NCBI GenBank assembly: GCA_048264105.1
Contig: JBLXDJ010000001.1
Coordinates: forward strand, 496,001 to 560,000
Source of the DNA: Oceanospirillum sp048264105
GTDB lineage: Bacteria; Pseudomonadota; Gammaproteobacteria; Pseudomonadales; Halomonadaceae
DNA length: 64,000 nucleotides
Direction of reading: 5' to 3'
The number at the start of each line of letters is the position of its first letter. Within the stretch, counting starts at the first letter, position 1. The position numbers and the translations under genes were made by a program. Positions 62,972 to 64,000 of the stretch are shown here, piece after piece. Below the pieces are notes generated by a model that worked only from the letters and a program-made list of their open reading frames with translations, did no database searches and was not told the origin of the DNA.

Positions 62972-64000
62972 TTAATCTTCGATCTTGCCGGTCTCAAGGC
63001 GTTTCTTATGAATGCCCTGCAGTTTGTAGAGATCCTGCTGCAGTTCAAAGAAACCGTGCCAGTGAGCGTAATCCGGAGCACCCATCATAGCGCCGTGACG
63101 GGCACGACGACCTTCATGGTGCCACAGGTGGTAGAAGGTGATCTGGAATTCATCCGTCCACGGATTATCTTTCAGCAGACCTTTCTCTTTCAGCTCATCC
63201 AGCATTTTCTTAGCCGGTGCGTAGTACTCAACATTGTAGAGTTTTACCGCTTTATCACCCTGCTTAAAGAAGCCTTCGGTGTGACGGGAGCTGTGGCATG
63301 AGCTACATACCTGTTCCATTTTCTTACGGCCTTCAACACCGTTACCCAGCAGTGGGCTCAGAACGTCGTCAGAATTACGCACCTTGGACTCTTTCGCCCA
63401 TAGGTTCCAGTACAGACGCTCAGTGATGTTATGGGTCGTGCTTAGTTCGCCAATACCGCTCATGTGACAGGTCGCACAGGTTGGTGCACGGTAATCACCC
63501 GGTTCCCAGCCATCTGGTGGCGAATCCCATTTCCAGTTGTTGCCGTCCGCATTAAAGATGTGACCATGCTTACTGTTGTTGAAGACTTCGATATCCGGAT
63601 GATCCGGGCCAAGGTGACATGATGCACAGGCCGCCGGTTTACGGGCTTCAGCAATGGAGAACTTGTGGCGCGTATGACAGGCTGAGCAGTTACCGGTTGA
63701 ACCATCAGGATAGATGTTACCCATACCTGCGTTTGGCCAGGTGGTTGGGTCCGGATGACCATCTTTATCCAGCTTGATCTCAGTACCATGGCACTGGATA
63801 CAACCTGTTTCGTTTGGTGCACCGCCTAACTCTTTATTGTTACGGCCTTCGTGTACCTGAACCAGAGCATGCAGGCTGTCTTTAGGGATGATCTGGTGGT
63901 ACGAACGGAAGTGACCACTCTGATTAAACTGCTCCTGCTCTTTAGGGTGGCAGCGGCCACAGGTCGCAGGAGAGACCAGAGGAGAGATATAGACGTTTTT
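62972..64000 (-). CDS. Hydroxylamine oxidoreductase-like multiheme cytochrome c, C-terminal part
   Basis: The frame is open to the right edge; 342 residues are visible. Six CxxCH haem sites: CGRCH, CIQCH, CSACH, CASCH, CATCH and CSSCH. 'YISPLVSPATCGRCH', 'GHIFNADGNNWKWDSPPDGW' and the C-terminal 'FYHLWHHEGRRARHGAMMG' are HAO-family phrases. HAO proteins carry eight haems, so two N-terminal sites and the signal peptide are probably outside. Homologues oxidise hydroxylamine or, in non-nitrifiers, reduce nitrite/hydroxylamine. Whether the crosslinking Tyr that makes HAO oxidative is present cannot be judged here. Confidence 0.88.
   Translation of the reverse strand, partial: KNVYISPLVSPATCGRCHPKEQEQFNQSGHFRSYHQIIPKDSLHALVQVHEGRNNKELGGAPNETGCIQCHGTEIKLDKDGHPDPTTWPNAGMGNIYPDGSTGNCSACHTRHKFSIAEARKPAACASCHLGPDHPDIEVFNNSKHGHIFNADGNNWKWDSPPDGWEPGDYRAPTCATCHMSGIGELSTTHNITERLYWNLWAKESKVRNSDDVLSPLLGNGVEGRKKMEQVCSSCHSSRHTEGFFKQGDKAVKLYNVEYYAPAKKMLDELKEKGLLKDNPWTDEFQITFYHLWHHEGRRARHGAMMGAPDYAHWHGFFELQQDLYKLQGIHKKRLETGKIED

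Overview
The window is a 64 kb piece of a chromosome from a marine-type gammaproteobacterium. The best guess is Oceanospirillales/Oceanospirillaceae (the Neptuniibacter, Amphritea, Marinobacterium or Neptunomonas neighbourhood). This rests on several things: a complete tol-pal operon with ybgC and cpoB, a ruvC/ruvA/ruvB cluster with yebC, the mtaD-ubiG-mupP/yciK neighbourhood known from Pseudomonas-like genomes, fabV as enoyl reductase, many nutrient transporters, and a composition of roughly half G+C. The genus call is inference; no rRNA is present. Almost all of the window is core chromosome. One AT-rich stretch (about 27.6-29.65 kb) stands out as accessory DNA.

Layout. 0-4.3 kb: the tail of an ABC ATPase, an outer-membrane barrel protein, a two-gene Aer-like PAS sensor plus membrane MCP, and a lipoprotein. 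4.3-16.3 kb: NYN ribonuclease-like protein, bestrophin-like channel, YeiH transporter, an RND efflux pair with an altered proton-relay motif, a BMT5-like methyltransferase with a C2H2 finger, a TauE/SafE exporter and rlmF. 16.5-27.6 kb: an Lrp regulator divergent from leuA, a YitT protein, an aldose dehydrogenase, a nitroreductase, a DMT exporter and MarR regulator facing each other across two palindromic operators, an orphan ABC ATPase, two tandem ICMT-like methyltransferases and an AEC transporter.

27.6-30.2 kb is a small defence-type islet: an SMC/ABC-like AAA ATPase overlapping an HNH nuclease (Septu/PtuAB-like), placed tail to tail with a Phd/RelE-type toxin-antitoxin pair that has its own palindromic operators. 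30.3-37.9 kb is a glycine/serine catabolic locus: gcvP, gcvH and L-serine dehydratase on the minus strand, facing an XRE-cupin regulator and gcvT on the plus strand. The regulator promoter and the gcvT promoter carry the same 15-base palindromic sequence (13/15 identical), so the regulator probably controls itself and gcvT.

38.2-51.4 kb: a HypT-like LysR regulator, aspS, yebC, ruvC, a TRIC-type channel, ruvA, ruvB, ybgC, tolQRAB, pal, cpoB and queC. 51.5-56.4 kb: yciK facing mupP-ubiG-mtaD, then mtnA divergent from mtaD. Together these cover peptidoglycan recycling, ubiquinone synthesis and methylthioadenosine salvage. 56.4-64 kb: cheV with an HDOD/degenerate-EAL protein, tRNA-Asn, fabV, a tiny zinc-ribbon protein, a LrgA/LrgB pair, a DMT transporter broken by one amber codon, and the C-terminal part of a hydroxylamine-oxidoreductase-like multiheme cytochrome running off the right edge.

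All functions are read from sequence motifs and gene order, without database searches.
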